A stretch of DNA of 15,724 nt from the NCBI GenBank assembly GCA_001801495.1, contig MGXW01000102.1, forward strand, positions 1 through 15,724, read 5' to 3'. Under the pieces are notes generated by a model. The model saw only the letters and a program-made list of their open reading frames with translations. It did no database searches and was not told where the DNA came from. Positions 13,813-15,724 of the stretch are shown in pieces; positions within the stretch are counted from its first letter, which is position 1, and every line of letters starts with the position of its first letter. The DNA is from Gammaproteobacteria bacterium RIFCSPHIGHO2_12_FULL_37_34 (GTDB lineage Bacteria > Pseudomonadota > Gammaproteobacteria > DSM-16500). A program made the position numbers and the translations under genes.

Positions 13813-13860
13813 TTTTGGACATAATTAGCTCTAAACTAAACACAATACGAAGAGAATAGC

Positions 13861-15724
13861 ATGCCAACCATTAATCCTGACAAGGGATTTGTCCAATTAC
13901 CAGCAAAGCAGTATAAGGTTGATACCAACCTACCCATGCCAACAGATTGGCTCACACAGCTTGGCAGTCTCATTGCCGATGACATACTTCATTTAGATGA
14001 TACCCAAAAATGTTATCCAAATGACGAGGATCCGGTTAAAAGGGAATTCACTCAAAAAACCGAATTCTTTTATCACCTCAATCGCCATGCAGGTCCTGCT
14101 TCGACTTATTCTTTGAAAGCACGCTTGCATGAATCATTGCAAACGCTCTATAGCGTGCTCGCTGATCCCAAGACACCACCCGATCAAAAACATTCCTTGG
14201 CTGTAAAAATCGTTGAAGGTGCACCAAATTGTACGGGTGGATTTCATGATCGTTGCAATGAATGTATTCAGAGCTTAACCCAACCCGAAAATCTGGATGA
14301 GATGCTAGGCATTATCCGCCAGAGTATTGTGAGTACGGCAGCAAACCAAACAACTGATGAAATCCACGCCTATAACCGTTTCTTTGTGGTGGCGCGCAAC
14401 CTGGGGTATGGCGTACGTCCATTAAATCTGGAAGATATTCATCAGGGAGCTATCAGTGATGAAACGATAAGAAAAAAAATAGAAGAAGCATCTGCATCAC
14501 AGTATACGATCTTTAAGACGATAAACTCGCTCGTTGAACAATTGCCTAGTTTAGTCAAATCACGTAGTTATGATGGCGCACGAGATGCTGGCTATGTCTA
14601 TGAGGATTATTGTAAATTTAATAGTGACTATTTAAAACCATTTATCGGCGACATCTTAGATAATCAATTATTTAAATATAAAGAAGATGATGACAGCATG
14701 GAGCCGATTGTCGTTGATATCAACTGGTATGAGATAAAAAAAGCACTCATCAATAAACTGAGAAACGAAAAGTATTTTATCTTTTCACCAGCAGAAGAAG
14801 CGTTACTGACTGCGATGTGTGATGATGGCGCGCCATTATCTGTTATCACACCTGAAAGTTTGGCATTGGTGCCAACCCTTGATGAGCTTTTACGTTGTTT
14901 AACATGTTTTAGTGAATGGTCCGCAGAAAAGAAAGCAGCATTGGTGCTTGCTTATCTCCATGGTAAACCAGAAGCAGAGCAAAAAGCAGTATTTGATAGG
15001 TTAGAAAAAATACCTGACTTAGGTAAAGACCTACAATCTGTACCAACCTTCCAGCCCCTGTACTCAGCCTATTTACAATCTGAGCTACTCATCGCGGCAA
15101 AAGCAGATCAATTCGATCGAGTAAAAATGCTAGTCGCAAGAGGCGCGGATACGAATGCGGTACTTGGCCTATTGATGATCGATCACAAAGCCGAAATCAT
15201 GAGTGATCCTACTATTCGTGCTGCGATTACCTCTGCTGGTTTAAGTGCTATCCTCCTTGAAGGTGCGCATCAGGGCAAAACGGTTGCGGAAGTATGGGTC
15301 AATTCAAAACGCGGGCGGTATTGGCTGTTGGAAGACAAGCGATTGCAAGCATTATTTCCAGACAATATTTCTGGTCAGTCAAAGGCAACGTGGCTTACTC
15401 AAGCGCTTGCTGAGAAACCAACACAAAACTTAAGATTATTTCTACCTGAAAATCCGCATCTTAAACAATTCTTGCAAGATGTGGTGAATGGAAAAAAGGA
15501 AGAAGCAGAGAAGATGCTAAAAGATAACCCTGAGATGCAGCAAATGTTATTAACCAGCAACGCTAAAGTTAAAGATTATGCTGGCAGGAAAATCAAAGGC
15601 ACGGTGCTTGCCATTGCATTAGGCGCAAAGGATGTGAGCATTGGCGAACATGAAGAAATGGCGGAAATGCTCGAACGTTACTTGAAAGGACTGCCGGATG
15701 GTGAAGCTGAAATAGCAAAACAAA
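13861..15724 (+). CDS. Effector candidate with ankyrin-like segment, C-terminus beyond window
   Basis: A frame of 621 codons without a stop runs from ATG 13861 off the right edge, so the protein is larger. GAAGAGA at 13849-13855 lies 5 bases upstream. There is no signal peptide and no membrane segment, and I recognise no enzyme family. Residues 408-432, LLIAAKADQFDRVKMLVARGADTNA, fit an ankyrin repeat (x-AA-x-x-G-x..V..L...GADxNA). Residues 535-608, KQFLQDVVNGKKEEAEKMLKDNP and on through DYAGRKIKGTVLAIALGAKD, resemble ankyrin-like modules I recall from Legionellales proteins. A cluster C124, H129, C132, C135 lies in a conserved-looking stretch (121-185). The PmrA-type box upstream supports regulation with a type IV secretion system. 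Function and secretion are inferred. Confidence 0.85.
   Translation, partial: MPTINPDKGFVQLPAKQYKVDTNLPMPTDWLTQLGSLIADDILHLDDTQKCYPNDEDPVKREFTQKTEFFYHLNRHAGPASTYSLKARLHESLQTLYSVLADPKTPPDQKHSLAVKIVEGAPNCTGGFHDRCNECIQSLTQPENLDEMLGIIRQSIVSTAANQTTDEIHAYNRFFVVARNLGYGVRPLNLEDIHQGAISDETIRKKIEEASASQYTIFKTINSLVEQLPSLVKSRSYDGARDAGYVYEDYCKFNSDYLKPFIGDILDNQLFKYKEDDDSMEPIVVDINWYEIKKALINKLRNEKYFIFSPAEEALLTAMCDDGAPLSVITPESLALVPTLDELLRCLTCFSEWSAEKKAALVLAYLHGKPEAEQKAVFDRLEKIPDLGKDLQSVPTFQPLYSAYLQSELLIAAKADQFDRVKMLVARGADTNAVLGLLMIDHKAEIMSDPTIRAAITSAGLSAILLEGAHQGKTVAEVWVNSKRGRYWLLEDKRLQALFPDNISGQSKATWLTQALAEKPTQNLRLFLPENPHLKQFLQDVVNGKKEEAEKMLKDNPEMQQMLLTSNAKVKDYAGRKIKGTVLAIALGAKDVSIGEHEEMAEMLERYLKGLPDGEAEIAKQ

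Noticed and set aside
15245..15433. Short + strand frame inside the effector candidate
   Set aside because: It is out of frame with the 621-codon open frame that covers the whole region and has no convincing start.

Overview
The window is one continuous ribosomal-protein supercluster (str tail, then S10, spc and alpha segments) followed by the start of a large gene that looks host-associated. Everything lies on the + strand. The proteins are clearly gammaproteobacterial: they align from memory with E. coli residue by residue, and RpoA even keeps Arg265 at position 265. Base composition is fairly AT-rich. The direct tuf-rpsJ junction, a long S14 with zinc-type cysteines and the nature of the last gene suggest the order Legionellales (relatives of Legionella, Coxiella and Berkiella). 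That placement is an inference, not a proof.

Layout: 1-53 is the last part of tuf. 61-4766 (or 5035) is the S10 segment: rpsJ, rplC, rplD, rplW, rplB, rpsS, rplV, rpsC, rplP, rpmC, rpsQ. 5051-10427 is the spc segment: rplN, rplX, rplE, rpsN, rpsH, rplF, rplR, rpsE, rplO, secY, rpmJ. 10497-13590 is the alpha segment: rpsM, rpsK, rpsD, rpoA, rplQ. Genes are packed with 1-4 base overlaps or gaps of mostly under 30 bases, so long polycistronic transcription is likely. These genes build both ribosomal subunits, the SecY translocon channel and the RNA polymerase alpha subunit. The usual rpmD (L30) between rpsE and rplO is absent: only 2 bases separate those genes. There is also no room for an S10-type leader between tuf and rpsJ.

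Within the cluster the clearest oddity is rpsK. Its S11 carries an extra N-terminal tail of about 50 residues that is rich in Ala, Gly and Thr. S14 and L36 keep Cys/His zinc-binding sets, and in S14 the fourth ligand position is His.

After rplQ comes a 270-base spacer. It holds a perfect tandem 11-bp repeat containing CTTAAG-N5-CTTAAG, which is the classical PmrA response-regulator box, placed 10 bases upstream of a perfect TATAAT. Downstream, an open frame runs from 13861 off the right end of the window (621 codons, no stop). It encodes a protein with an ankyrin-like segment and no recognised enzyme domain. In Legionella and Coxiella, PmrA controls Dot/Icm type IV secretion and many effectors, so the best reading is a PmrA-regulated effector candidate parked next to the housekeeping cluster. 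This is the most interesting part of the window.
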